Assembly (NCBI GenBank): GCA_026075535.2
Contig: AP026544.2
Span: 7,502,001-7,566,000, forward strand
DNA: 64,000 bases
Reading direction: 5' to 3'
Source: Tricholoma matsutake
Lineage: Eukaryota; Basidiomycota; Agaricomycetes; Agaricales; Tricholomataceae
Part shown: piece by piece, positions 45,501 to 55,929 of the stretch
How positions within the stretch are numbered: position 1 is the stretch's first letter
Layout: each line of letters starts with the position of its first letter
Notes under the pieces: generated by a model
Told to the model about the DNA's origin: nothing
Database searches by the model: none
What the model saw: the letters and a program-made list of their open reading frames with translations, nothing else
Program-made: the position numbers and the translations under genes

Positions 45501-46105
45501 CATTTCCATCTTCCCCAAATGCAACTTAGCCTCACAGCGTGCCCGTGAGTTCATTGTTGACTTAGATGACCTTCATCAGGAACTTCAGAAACAGCTTGCA
45601 GCCACTCAAGAGCATTATCAAGGCCCTGCAGATAAACATCGGGCACCTGCACCCAACTTCAACATTGGTGACTCTGCCTACGTCACTGCAGAAAATATCT
45701 GCACCACTTGTCCTTCCAAGAAACTTTCCGAAAAGAACCATGGTCCTTTCGAGATCATTGCCTGCCCAGGTACTCACTCAGTCACCCTGCGGCTTCCAGA
45801 CCACATGTGGGTGATCCACCCTGTCTTCCATGTCTCTCAACTAGAGAAACACTCCCTGAACACCATTCCAAATTGGATACAACCTCCACCTCCTCCCATC
45901 ACTATCGATGACGAGCTCGAATATGAGATTGCCAAAGTCCTCGACTCCAAGGTTGATAATCAACATCAATGCAAGATTCTCTACCTCGTCTGATGGGAAG
46001 GCTACCAGGGAACCGATGAGGAGACCTCCTGGCTACCTGTTATGGAGCTTGACCATGCCCAAGAACTCCTTGCAGATTTTCACACCTGCTACCCACAGAA
46101 ACCCG
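42541..46105 (+). pseudogene. gypsy 2 Pol: protease, RT, RNase H, integrase, chromodomain
   Basis: Protease LIDSGSSHCFLDSSFV is at about 42635-42682; a frameshift near 42730 follows. RT: FIKKKDGSLRLCVDYQGLNH near 43410, VPFGLTNAPAAFQQFMNDIF near 43650, catalytic YLDD near 43737. RNase H near 44160-44420. TGA codons at 44534, 44597, 44666, 45340 and 45991 sit where Arg is expected. Integrase has the zinc-binding region (HDHILSGHFGQNKT ... CTTCKQSK, 44870-45000), but the first catalytic position reads SMNFIEQ (N for D near 45075). Sequence between HGIP and EFVSH near 45240 is deleted, removing the second catalytic Asp. The chromodomain (YEIAKVLDSKVDNQHQCKIL, WEGYQGTDEETSWLP) ends near 46100. 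Non-functional. Confidence 0.92.
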
Positions 46106-46157
46106 GACCGTTACCCACTTAAAGTCTATTTATGTTACTTATTCACTCAGTCTGAAC

Positions 46158-47197
46158 TCAGAAACAAAATTCATTGAAAAAAGAAGTTTTTTGGATCTGA
46201 CTGGATCCCTCCACTACCTCTGCTTCTCCCTCTCCGTCTTCATCACCCTCTCCCCCAACTTCACCCTCTTCTCCGCCCTCATCCTTCTCTTCACCCTCCT
46301 CACCTCCACTCTCACTCTCCTCCCCATCATCTGCCTGCCTTTTCTCCAGATACCTCTGGAAGGCCACCCAGTCATCTCTGGACTTGCAGATCCCACGTCT
46401 TTCCTGCTGGGACTCTTGCACCGCCCACTCCACCTCTTTGTCACCCTCATCGCTCTCCTCCTCGGCACTTTCTTCCTCCACCCACTCTGGGTCCAAAGCA
46501 TCCCGGATCTCCCCCATTGACTCCTGCACCACAGTAGCCACCTCAGCAAACCCCTTCCTTATCAGCTTCATCAGCTGCTGCATTACTTCTGGGTTTTCCC
46601 CGCTAATCCCCGTCATTCCCACCAGTTTTGCTGCAGGGGCCTCCTGCCCCTCCCACACTACCTCCTCACACTTATGTTTGATGTGCATGCAGTTGTCACA
46701 CACACATCCCCTTGCACCCATCTTGAAACAAGCAATCTTCTGATATTTGCATCTATGCCACTTATCAGTAAGAGAAGACTGAGAAAGGAAACAAGTATGC
46801 ACCTTTTGCAAGGCAACATGGCCTGCACCTGCACCAGACTCTCCGACTCCTCCGACCCCACTCGCGCCTTTGACTTGGTGACTTTCTTTCTCTGGGGGGA
46901 CTTGCTCCCCTCAGCCTCATCTGCCAAACCTGCGGCCGCAGCCACCTGCTTCTTCTCCACTCATCTTGTGGCCAATGCCTCCTTTTTCTGCACCTCTGCC
47001 TGGTGCGCCTCCTCAGCCTTTGCAGCCTCCTCTGCTGCCTTTTGCGCCTCCTGCGCCCTGTGCTCCTCCTCCCTCACTGCTTCCTCCAGCTCCTTCATCT
47101 CCTGTTCCATCTGCTCCTTCATCGCCCGCTCTCTCTGTTCGTGTTGGGCCCTCATCACAGCCAATTTGATCTGTGCAGATACTGCTGGAGGGGACAT
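46158..47197 (-). pseudogene. antisense accessory gene of gypsy 2: coiled coil, Cys cluster, acidic tail
   Basis: On the strand opposite to gag-pol, between chromodomain and 3' LTR. The ATG at 47197 (MSPPAVSAQ) opens a Glu/Lys/Ala-rich helix likely to form a coiled coil (about residues 10-75). Then comes one TGA (46961-46963), a basic Ser/Lys segment, and MLPCKR. A probable 42-bp GT-AG intron (46761-46802) joins this to HRCKYQKIACFKMG and CVCDNCMHIKHKC, a Cys cluster reminiscent of fungal Zn2Cys6-like domains. The C-terminus is very acidic. Similar proteins occur in basidiomycete gypsy elements (remembered). Function unknown; nucleic-acid binding is a guess. Confidence 0.55.
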
Positions 47198-47318
47198 AAT
47201 TGATAGTTGATGGGGGAAGGAAAGAATGTGCAAATTTTTCAACCAATTACTGCATTCAGAAATTCAACCAACTTCCTCATTCAGACTCAAACCCTCACGT
47301 GCCTCGTAGGCTTGGCAC

Positions 47319-47332
47319 TAAGGGGGAAATAC
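47319..47332 (+). promoter_or_regulatory. polypurine tract of gypsy 2
   Basis: AAGGGGGAAATAC immediately precedes the 3' LTR. Confidence 0.75.
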
Positions 47333-48038
47333 TGTCAAGAACCATTCCTTGCCCGATCGGAACCCACATTCCATCCGACTCTTTCCCGCATGTCTAACCT
47401 AACATTTGTCTACTCCTTCTGATTTTGTTCCCAGCTGCCTTGCACTGCCCACACTGCTGTGCACCAGGCCGCCTTGTACAGCATCCACGGCTGCCTTCCC
47501 AAGGCTGCCGTCTCTATTGCAAATTTGACTATGGATTCCTGTGCAGCTCCCGCTAGATAATTTATCTATGCAGTCGAGACACTGCCACAATCTTCGTTCC
47601 TGTTCCGCATTATTCCAGACTACAGTATTTAAACTTAGTTAGTTTCACCTTGTATTCCTCAGTTTGTATATTGACATAGACTCAACTTTATCCTGTCAAT
47701 CTAAACCTCCTTCTACTCCAACCTCAGTTCTCTAAGAGTCTAAACTCCATTCAACTCGACCTCTAGTCTCCTTCTGAAGTTCTAACCTCTCCTGAACTTA
47801 ACCTAAGTCTCTCCATACTCCTCCCCACATTTACCTGCACTTTCCCACTCCTACCTCTAAACTTTTGACTTGAAATTAGGACACCAGACAAGGTAAAGGG
47901 CGCAGCTTCTTACAAGCTGAAGCCAAGTCCTTTCCATTTCCCCTCCCGCAGAATCTGCATCGACCCAACAACTCCCGCTATTATCACCTGCGGTGTCCAA
48001 TCGGATTCCAACGTGCACTCTAGGATCAGTCCTTAACA
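47333..48038 (+). repeat. 3' LTR of gypsy 2
   Basis: 706 bp, TGTCAAGAACCA to GTCCTTAACA. Clearly diverged from the 5' LTR, so gypsy 2 is older than gypsy 1. Confidence 0.93.
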
Positions 48039-48042
48039 GATA

Positions 48043-48469
48043 TAATCTTTGTCTGTCTAAGTTGCTGTTTGTTGCAGGATGGGCACCTTGATGGCAACAC
48101 CTCTTGAAAGTGGTTTATGATTGTTTGCAAGGATTGTGGGGGTGTAGACACCTGGATTACAGCAGTGGTGGTGGTAGTCTCATTCAAGGTGGCATGGGCT
48201 GGATTTACACAATGTCAGGTGGTTTTAATGACAGAGAAATTGGTGTTGAGCAGTGTAAGGAGAATGTTGTGTACACTGGTATATTGTCCAAAATGGAAGT
48301 ATGTGTTGGACAAGGTGGCAAACCACAGCCTCATGGTTTCTCTAACAGTTTCTAAAGAAAGTTGTGGATTGATAATGAGCTGTTCAAAACTAGCTATTAA
48401 AAGGTTTAGTTGTGTGCTTCCCATTTGTTGCCACATGGCAGAGTAATTCACTGGGTTTTGGTGCCACAT
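48043..48469 (-). pseudogene. Helitron-linked peptidase-like ORF, N-terminal part
   Basis: The minus strand starts MWHQNPVNYSAMWQQMGSTQ near 48469 and runs through HNILLTLLNTNFSVIKTT and LPSRCPSCNKQQLRQTKIIS up to the gypsy 2 insertion. Removing gypsy 2 with one target copy continues in frame as SHPPLLGFEW at 40352. CPSC is a possible metal-binding pair. Relatives beside basidiomycete Helitron helicases are remembered, but the peptidase assignment is tentative. Confidence 0.55.
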
Positions 48470-50245
48470 ATTGAAGAGAATGGTGAGAACAGCATCGTAT
48501 GCACAGCTATTGTTTGCCAGACAGTGCCAAGGTGCTGGCCATGAACTGGTAAGTGAGATGGTGTTTTAGCTGGTTTACCATGGATGTTTGTTCTCCCAAT
48601 TTTTTGAGGGGGGCTTTCTGGATGTTTGTTGGTGGGGGCCTTTCTTTTTAGCCTACTGTTGGCCTCTTCATCCTTTAGTTTTTTTTCCTTGGCCTTAATA
48701 ATTGCCCATTCAATATCTGAATGGTCCCATTGTAAGAAAGGGTCTTCTTTGCTCCATCTGATTGCAGGATGGGTAGTGGGTGGCACAAACATCTTCCCTT
48801 TCCAGTTTTGAAAGGCAGAAATCCTAGTATTCCATCTGTCTGTTATTGCAATGTGGGCAGGGAGATTATTTTCATATTGTAACTTGGTTATTGTGTCAAG
48901 TAGTTCCTGTTCTCTAAATTCTTGACATAAAGCACCTGAGGCATCCCCAGTGATTTTATTGCTGTGAAATCCTGACAAGATAAGAGTGCTGCTGGCAGTA
49001 GTCCCTCGTGACAAAGCAGTGTAATACCCCTGGTGTGTTTTTGTTTCTCCAAGATCTACCACATTTTTTTCTCATTTTGCCTTGGGAAGCATAGTCAGTC
49101 ATAGCAAAGTTTGGTAATGCTTCTATCTGGCTGCAAGACATAGTGAGGGAGGTGTCATCCATGAGCTGGCAGAAAGTGTTGGTTGTGGTTTTAGTCAAAG
49201 GTACTACATTAAGGGGCAGGTCTGGAAGCTGGACAGGTTGAGTGGGATCAATGAGCTTGACAAATAATGTCTCTAGATGCTGAGTGTTATCTGGTCCATT
49301 GCTATATTCCCATGCATAGACAGTTGCTTCTTGCCCTTTGGTTACACAAAGTTCAGTTGCTGCATTGCATTGGATCATAACAGGCATGCCCATGCACAAT
49401 GAAAGCTTGGCAGGAATTTGTTTTAAATTTCTGCAGGGTGGCTGAGCCCACAAAGCATGCTGTAAGTTTTTTGACAGTGCTGCACAACACTTAATATGTT
49501 TTCTGCCTACTGTTTTTTTGGTCTGCTCATCATCATCATTTGATGGAATAGTATCATGAGACAAAAAGTGGCTCAATGTTTGGTTGTTCTCTGCTGCAAA
49601 TCTCAGGCATCCAAGCCTATTTATTTCATCTTTTTGAGCATTTAGGGCTGTGATAATAGAGACATTCCAAAATTCTTTTTGTGACACATGTGATCTCCCT
49701 TTTGCCCTGCTTGATACAAGTGTGTTTAAAAATGTAATGTCTGCTGAAGTACAAGCTTTAAACCACATGTTTTGTAAAGCAGTCTGCATTTGCAATTCTC
49801 TGGAAGATTGAGAACTCTGCCTTAAATTTTTACACAAGATAACTACAGTGGTTACTTGGTGCCACAATGCCTTTCCCATAGCTGCTTCTTGATTCCACAT
49901 TGTTTGAGCATTGATTCCAACTGTCCTACTGTATAAGGAGCCATTTTCTCCACCAATAGGGGGGAATTTGTGCAAAGTCACCTGAAAAAATCATATTGAG
50001 ACCTCCAAATGGAGAATCAGGATTGTTCATCAACTCTGCTTGTCTTGCACTTATGAGGTACAGGTCTCAGCAAGATATCATAGACACCTCATCAAAGAAC
50101 ACATAATCTACTCCTTGGAGTCGTGTTTTTGCTTGTGCTAATTGAACAGCTGATGTTTTTCTGCCTTCTGTGTTTATGGCAAACATGTAATGGTAAGTTG
50201 AGCCATTTAACAGTGCAGCAGAGCTGCCTGTAGGTGCAACAACTA
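48448..50245 (-). pseudogene. Helitron PIF1-type helicase, C-terminal motifs
   Basis: The segment begins near 50100 with VDYVFFDEVSM-like sequence. It continues through LHKFPPIGGENGSLYSR near 49960, RLGCLRFAAENN near 49600, LCMGMPVMIQCNAATELCVTKGQE near 49370, FAMTDYASQGK near 49080 and HQGYYTALSRGTTASSTLIL near 49000, the terminal motifs of SF1B helicases. A frameshift lies in a run of seven A at about 49058 (GKMRKK versus NVVDLGE); another lies near 49985. It would unwind DNA during rolling-circle transposition. Confidence 0.88.
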
Positions 50246-51668
50246 CTAAGCAATGAGCTTCTTTTTATATTTGAACAGTCTGATGAGTGCTTTGAGCACC
50301 TGGGTTTTGCCTGTTCCTGCCATTCCAGCAAGATTCATTTTTAGTTGTTCTGCATTTGTGTTGCATGAATGATTTGCTACTATACAATATGCACATTCTT
50401 GTTCAGCATTCAGATTAAAGTCCTTTGCTATCTTGTTGATGCTTTCCTGCCACCTTGTAGAAACACAATTTTTCTCCAAATGGGATTTGTCCACCACCTT
50501 GACCTCATTAGGTACAAAGTGTGGGTCTGTTTTAGACTGTTGATGAGCCTGGGGTAAAAATTGTACTCTTTCTTCTAATATATGGGTGCCAGCAGAGGCC
50601 ACAGTAGCATTCCACTGACTTGGAGACTTGTTGATTGGAATTGGTTCAGGCTTTTGTTCCAAATCAGGTGATAAAAGCCCTGGATCACACTTGGTCCATC
50701 CAGCATCACAGAGTGTTTGTCTGATAGAGGCCATCATTGTTTGAACATGCAGCTGGGCCCTTCCCAACACTGTAGAAATATAGTCATCTGAAATTACCGG
50801 GTCCACACTTGTGCTGTCCAGGTGGTCATCTGTAATTGTTTGGTCTAAATCAGTCCATAAACCACTAGTCTCCTCTGCCCAGCTTGGCATTGAGACAGTT
50901 CCCTTTTTCATCTGTGCATGAAAATCATCACGGTCATCTAAGCACTCATAATATATGTTCATATTTTCCATTATAGAATTTTGACGATCAGAGAATTGGT
51001 GACTGGTGAATGCATCATTCCATGTTTTCTCATCTTTTTTCAAATCAAGGCCAGTTCTCCATGGTTTAAATAAAGTCAACATTGTACTACAATAATATTC
51101 ATGATCAACACCAGGGAATGGTGGCACCAATAAAGTTTGGGACCTGTGCTTTATCAGGTGCCAACCATCAGGAGGCATGAGTAGCTGCAAGTGGATGCTC
51201 TGGCAAAAATTTAAGCAATGTAGATTGAGGAGTAGTGTTATTTCCATGCCCATCATCAGGTTCCAAATCTGGGTCAATGTTATCACCCAGGTTATAGACA
51301 TGAGTAGAAGCTGGTGGACATTTGTTAATCCTGGACTTAACATGCTGGCAGCAGGATACCCAGTCATATAAGCAGACTCTTTCTATTTCAGGAGCATGCA
51401 AAAGATAATCATCCACAGGAGAGAAAGGGACAATGCCATGTTGCTGTTGGAGGATTGCTACTTTTTCTAGTATGTCATCTGTTGAATGCTGAAGTGGTTG
51501 TTCAGGGGCTCTGTTGCATGTGGCTCGGGTTTTTGAAACAAAGGATTGCCAATAAAATGGAACAAAGGCATGACTAGTATAATGGTCAGGATTGTCTAAC
51601 AAATACAAGCAGATCATGGGAGAGCCCATCTCCATTTTTGCAGACAGACAGTTAACAATTTTGGTCAT
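50246..51668 (-). pseudogene. Helitron linker and helicase N-terminus with Walker A
   Basis: MTKIVNCLSAKMEMGSPMIC and PFSPVDDYLLHAPEIERVCL come first, then a frameshift near 51175. Next are EYYCSTMLTLFKPWRTGLDL near 51060, NAEQECAYCIVANHS near 50390 and the Walker A NLAGMAGTGKTQVLKALI near 50310. Between lies a variable linker. This is the typical Rep-to-helicase junction of basidiomycete Helitrons. Confidence 0.88.
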
Positions 51669-51714
51669 AAGCAGATGTGCTTTTCATTGTCATTCTGCTG
51701 TTCCTGCAAGTAGT

Positions 51715-52736
51715 TCAGCATTTTTTTTGAAAGATGGCTCTGATAGCATCAAATATGATGTGTGTCTTGAGGGTGGGTTTTGTTATATAGTTGGAAATAT
51801 AAAGCAGTACAGCTTTGATAGCAGTTCCAGAGAGTAAACTGGTAACATCTGTGTTGCATCTGAACAAGTATGTGAGTGGATATGTAAATGTGTTGATCAT
51901 TGTTTCCTTTTTCTTGAAGTCCAGTCTTCCAGTTTGCTTGTCAACTGTTGTATGTTCAAACAGTGGTCATGGGAAGTGGGCTTTGCACTTTTGAAAAATG
52001 TTGTCCAAGCATCCTGTAAATGGCCACAGCTTGTTTTGGGAGCCATCTTTGTTTTTATTTGATTTACATACATGGACATTTGACTTCAGCAGCAAGTCAT
52101 CTACTATCTCATGATATGTTTGTGTCCAGGAGGCCAGGGCAGCACACTTGTCACATCCCTTACAGGCTGGTGAAGTGCACATTTTGGGAGTAGGCACAGG
52201 CATAGTTTCAGTTGGGTCTTCATAAGTGTCTGAAGCCATCTTGACCTCTAAATTCTCTTCTACAGTCTGTTGGGGGCCTGTTATAAATTCTCCTGCATGA
52301 CAGCTTTCAAGATATTTAACAAGGCTTTCAGAAAAGGCAGATTTTGGGTCTTTGATGCACTGGTGTATTTTTCACTGGAGTGACAGCACCTTTAATCCAG
52401 AGCAGCATGTGGAGGTGTAGGCTTAGTCTTCCTTGCTGCTCCACTGTTCCATAATATGCAGAAGTGTCACCATACAAACCTTTGTGCCCCAGAGTTTATG
52501 CCCAAGATGTGTTTTATGAACATCTGGATCATAAAGTGGAAAAATTGTGCTCCTGCAACAGGATTATTAGCAATTAGCCTGAATCTGTCATCGGGCAGGC
52601 AAAGAAATGGATTAAAAGTTTGCTTACTATCTGCATAATATAAACAAATAGGATGCTTGATGTCTGCAGGAGAGATGGTAAAATACCAGAAAGGTGCACT
52701 TGCATATGCCATCAAGGACCAAAGCTCATTTCTCAT
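51715..52736 (-). pseudogene. Helitron-like N domain and Rep (HUH) domain
   Basis: MRNELWSLMAYASAPFWYFT (52736) begins the Helitron_like_N domain. The HUH motif GRLSLHLHMLLW has His codons at 52409-52420. A frameshift near 52340 follows, then ESCHAGEFITGP and the CxxC-rich segment MCTSPACKGCDKC near 52170. The Tyr motif LLYISNYITKP, with two tyrosines, is at about 51776-51806. These are the nicking and joining residues of rolling-circle replication initiators. Broken by at least two frameshifts. Confidence 0.85.
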
Positions 52737-54163
52737 ATTTTTTTGCTTGTAATTGAGCCTTTTACTCTGCCACTAACATGATCCAAATCTCTTATTACTT
52801 GAAAACAAAGCTCTTCATCTTCAGTTGCAGGGTGGACTATCTCTCCTTCTGACATTCTTTTTGCAATACTCTCCAAGATTGTCTGGTCTACATTTAGTAG
52901 CCTTTCTGCAATATCATGAAACTTAGCCTTTTCTGCAAGCAAGAAGCCAGCAGTAGTGGCAGCCTTAATTTGTTCATGACTGAATGCAACAAAGGGAAAG
53001 CTGACATCAAGCTGAAATCTTTTGTCATGGTACATTAGGAGATAGTGTTTGTGTGCCTTGTCTGATAGTGGAGTAGCTCCAATGCCACCAAAGCCATATG
53101 GGAAGAGCCAAGGAAAAATTTGTGGATATAAATCTGGGTTATTATAAATTGACTGAGTCTCTGAAGCATGACTAACAGACAATCCCAGCCCTTTGTTATT
53201 CCAATGATGAAGTGCAATGCCTTTTTGGGCAGCAACAGTCTTGGTTGTGAGCTGCTCACCAGTAATCCCATGAACCACAAAGGGACAGTCTCCATTTTGT
53301 ACTCCATCATCAGTGGCCAAGTCAAATATACTTGTGGCTTTGGGTATCTTATTTGATGTATATTCTATTGTGACAGGAGGCATATCTTCAGGATACCTGT
53401 TTAGCTCATCATACAATATCATCAAGTCAGTGTAGTCTTTGTGATTTAGTTTCAGCCATTCCAGTGCATTTGCTACTTCCTTTTGCTGTACTAGCAGTGG
53501 TGTTCTTCTGATTTCTTCTTGTGATGGTTTGTAAGGGTCAGTAAACAAGACTGCTAGTACTTCATCCAAGTCTTCCATTGGAGGAGGCAGCATATTGTAA
53601 ACTCTTGGCACAGGGGACTCAAATGCAATCACATGGGAGACCATTTTTCTAAGACCAGATGAGGCCACTTGCAGAAAACAACTGTTTACCCGTACTCCTT
53701 GAATCAACAATTTCTCTATAAATTGTAGTCCTGACAACTGTGGTGGGCAATTGCCAATCCACAATCCATTGGCAAGAGCATGTGGAGGGACCTTGTTGCC
53801 ATGAAGGTGCTGCCTGCAATTTTCACATACTTGGTTGGAATGTTTGTTTAACACAGGGCCTTTGCACTCCTCAATAGGGTCTGTTGCTCTTTGTCATTCT
53901 TTTCTTGTCACATCTTTAATTTCCAGTATGTGGAGAAGGTTCTTGACTGCATTCAAGCGGGTCAGTTGTGTGCCTGGGATTAATTTGGCACAAACAGCAC
54001 ACCCAGACTCCTGCAGTGTGGAAGGTTGTGTTTCACTGCAAAAGTTATTGATGACTTGATAGATCTGTTTGTCTTTAACAGGTGCAGGTGGAAACACTGT
54101 TTTTTGTTCAGGAACTTCCCCTTCATAATATAAATTATTAAGCTCCTGTGCTAATTCCACCAA
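52733..54163 (-). pseudogene. Helitron N-terminal region
   Basis: Two ORFs in one direction. 54163-53894 has CAVCAKLIPGTQLTRLNAVK. 53854-52733 has CENCRQHLHGNKVPPHALAN, LWIGNCPPQLSGLQFIEKLL, and YPQIFPWLFPYGFGG near 53100. The CxxC pairs and the PP.L..LT..E..LI pattern are the usual region upstream of Helitron_like_N. A stop (near 53895) and a frame change separate them. Confidence 0.8.
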
Positions 54164-54723
54164 TGGATTTTTGAGTGATCTATTAATATATGTGATTGCT
54201 GGTTGAAGATGGAACTATTCAAATTACATGCTACACAGTCATGGGAGTCAAACTTTTGACAAAGTTCTGCTTTGGGGGTGCAGGACTCCAATTTCATATT
54301 GTGAATTCTTCTCACTTTGGCTATATTTTTTTTGGAAAGTAATGGTACCAACTGTTGCAAGAGCAGATTCACATGAATAAATCCTGCAGATACAGGATAT
54401 GTAGACAGCCCTGCACTGTCAACATGGTCAACAAAATTAAACCCACAATTCCAGCCTGTCTTGCATTCTGCTGTGCTATAAGTTTCCAATGTTTTGCCTG
54501 GGATTACAGTTGGTCTGCCACCACCAGTTGGTCCTGACCTGTTGGCAGGTGGATGAGCAGTTGTTGTTTGGCAAAATGGCAACTGTGACCAGTAGGCCTG
54601 GATGAGGCCCCATCTGGTTTTAAGTCTGGCACAGCCACAGATATCAGACAGTTTCATGAAAGGAAAAACCCAGCTGAACAGTTTGGCATCATTGGGAGAC
54701 ATAACACTGTGCGAAAGACACAA
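54151..54723 (-). pseudogene. possible first exon or upstream ORF of the Helitron protein
   Basis: The 190-residue minus-strand ORF starts MCLSHSVMSPNDAKLFSWVF and ends NSSIFNQQSHILIDHSKIHW. It contains Cys pairs (ESCTPKAEL, DCVAC). It overlaps the next ORF by 13 bp, consistent with one original reading frame plus an intron or frameshift. I do not recognise a domain. Confidence 0.4.
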
Positions 54724-55929
54724 TAGTCGCAGTTGTTTGTCTTGTTGTTGGACATGTCAGAGGTGCCTAGACACTATGCCAGGGTTGAGATGTGGATGGT
54801 AGGCAAGGGTCACTCAGGCAGTGCTGATTATAAAACAGGGTTATGTCAGGGTGTATGGAAGGCATGGCATGGACTGTGTCCACAGGTAGTATGTTATGGG
54901 CTGTGCCCACAGCACATGTGGGTGCATGCTCAAATAATGTTGTTGATGAGCCTTGGTCAGCTCAGAGGGTGTGGCTACCAAAATGATTAATCATTGGTGG
55001 AGTACTAGTAGATTTAGTTTTGACATACATTGACTCAGATCTAATAAACATAGCACTATCAGAGGATCCAAGTTTCTTGAGTCTGTTTTGATTGTTGTTT
55101 CTGAAAAATGTGCTAATTAGCTTGGTTCTCAACAGGTGTAGCAGACATGTGGCACACAGTGCCATATAAAGTAGCCACCTGGTCAATGGTTGTTCCAATG
55201 TTCCCAGCCAAACTTTGTTGTGCATACTACATGCACAAAGTGTCAGTGGTTTGTTGTTGAAGCCAAATAAAGCAGGTCAACATACAGTGGACCTGATAAC
55301 CCTGCAGCCTCTTTGAAGCCAATTGTTGATGCAGGAACACTGTCACCAGTGTTGACGTCATTCCATGGGATTTGCACAGGAGGAATCGCCAGCTGATCTG
55401 GCTGAGTTTTATTCACAGTGCTGCGTATATAAAGCATGGGTGTTGCAGACAGGGGGAGTGGAAAGACTAAATCTGCAACATACCACAAGTTCAACAATAA
55501 GCCACTCAGTTGCATGTGGATGCTTGCTGGTACAGTGCAGCCATTGATAATGTTTGCATGACAGCTGCAACAATCGCCAGCAAATCAGACTGATGCCACA
55601 AACAACCAAGGCAAAAAACTTGCATGGAATCTGGTGGGTGGTGCAAATGGTGTTGGCTGGCCCCAAGGGTCAACAATAAAGCCAGCAGACATGGAAAAAT
55701 AAGGCAAGATGGCATTTTGAGTTGCGCAGAGGTGGTGGGAAGTAATATGTCTGTTTTTTTTTGTCTCAGACAAGGCCTCGCCCAATCACAGCCTTGTGTG
55801 CTGCATCAAAACTTATGCAGCATCAATTGTCTGGTTCTATTAAGACAACAGGCAAACAACCATAATAGTACAATGTGTGGCTCATGTGCATATTTCAGCA
55901 TCCATTGCCCAAAGATTGCAAATAAGAAA
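54724..55929. other. no recognisable gene between Helitron and gene relic
   Basis: Only short overlapping ORFs occur on both strands, for example a 90-residue minus ORF at 55243-55515. AGTGCTGATTATAAAACAGG near 54811 and ATATAAAGCATGGGTGTTGC near 55426 are TATA-like but unsupported. TGTGCCCACA repeats occur near 54870-54920. It may hold Helitron 5' sequence or more exons of the neighbouring relic. Confidence 0.3.

Larger units (their letters stand above)
40358..48038 (+). mobile_element. gypsy 2, decayed chromodomain Ty3/gypsy retrotransposon
   Basis: LTRs of 717 and 706 bp. Flanks gatac (40353-40357) and gatat (48039-48043) are a 5-bp duplication with one mismatch. Order: 5' LTR, self-complementary primer site, Gag, protease, RT/RNase H, integrase, chromodomain, an antisense gene, polypurine tract and 3' LTR. 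It inserted into the Helitron-linked peptidase-like ORF. Many TGA stops and some indels. Confidence 0.95.
48039..54723 (-). mobile_element. Helitron (autonomous type, decayed), minimum extent
   Basis: A chain of minus-strand ORFs gives Helitron N-terminal regions, a Rep domain with HUH and Tyr motifs, and a PIF1-type helicase, broken by frameshifts. A downstream peptidase-like ORF (48040-48469 plus 39685-40352) probably belongs to it. I could not find a TC start or a 3' hairpin with CTRR, so the true ends are undefined. Gypsy 2 interrupts it and the copia element lies at or beyond its 3' side. Confidence 0.8.

Noticed and set aside
11974..46963. Ascomycete-type RIP as the cause of the stops
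   Set aside because: The informative changes are at CpG (CGA to TGA, LTR CpG transitions), not the CpA context typical of RIP.
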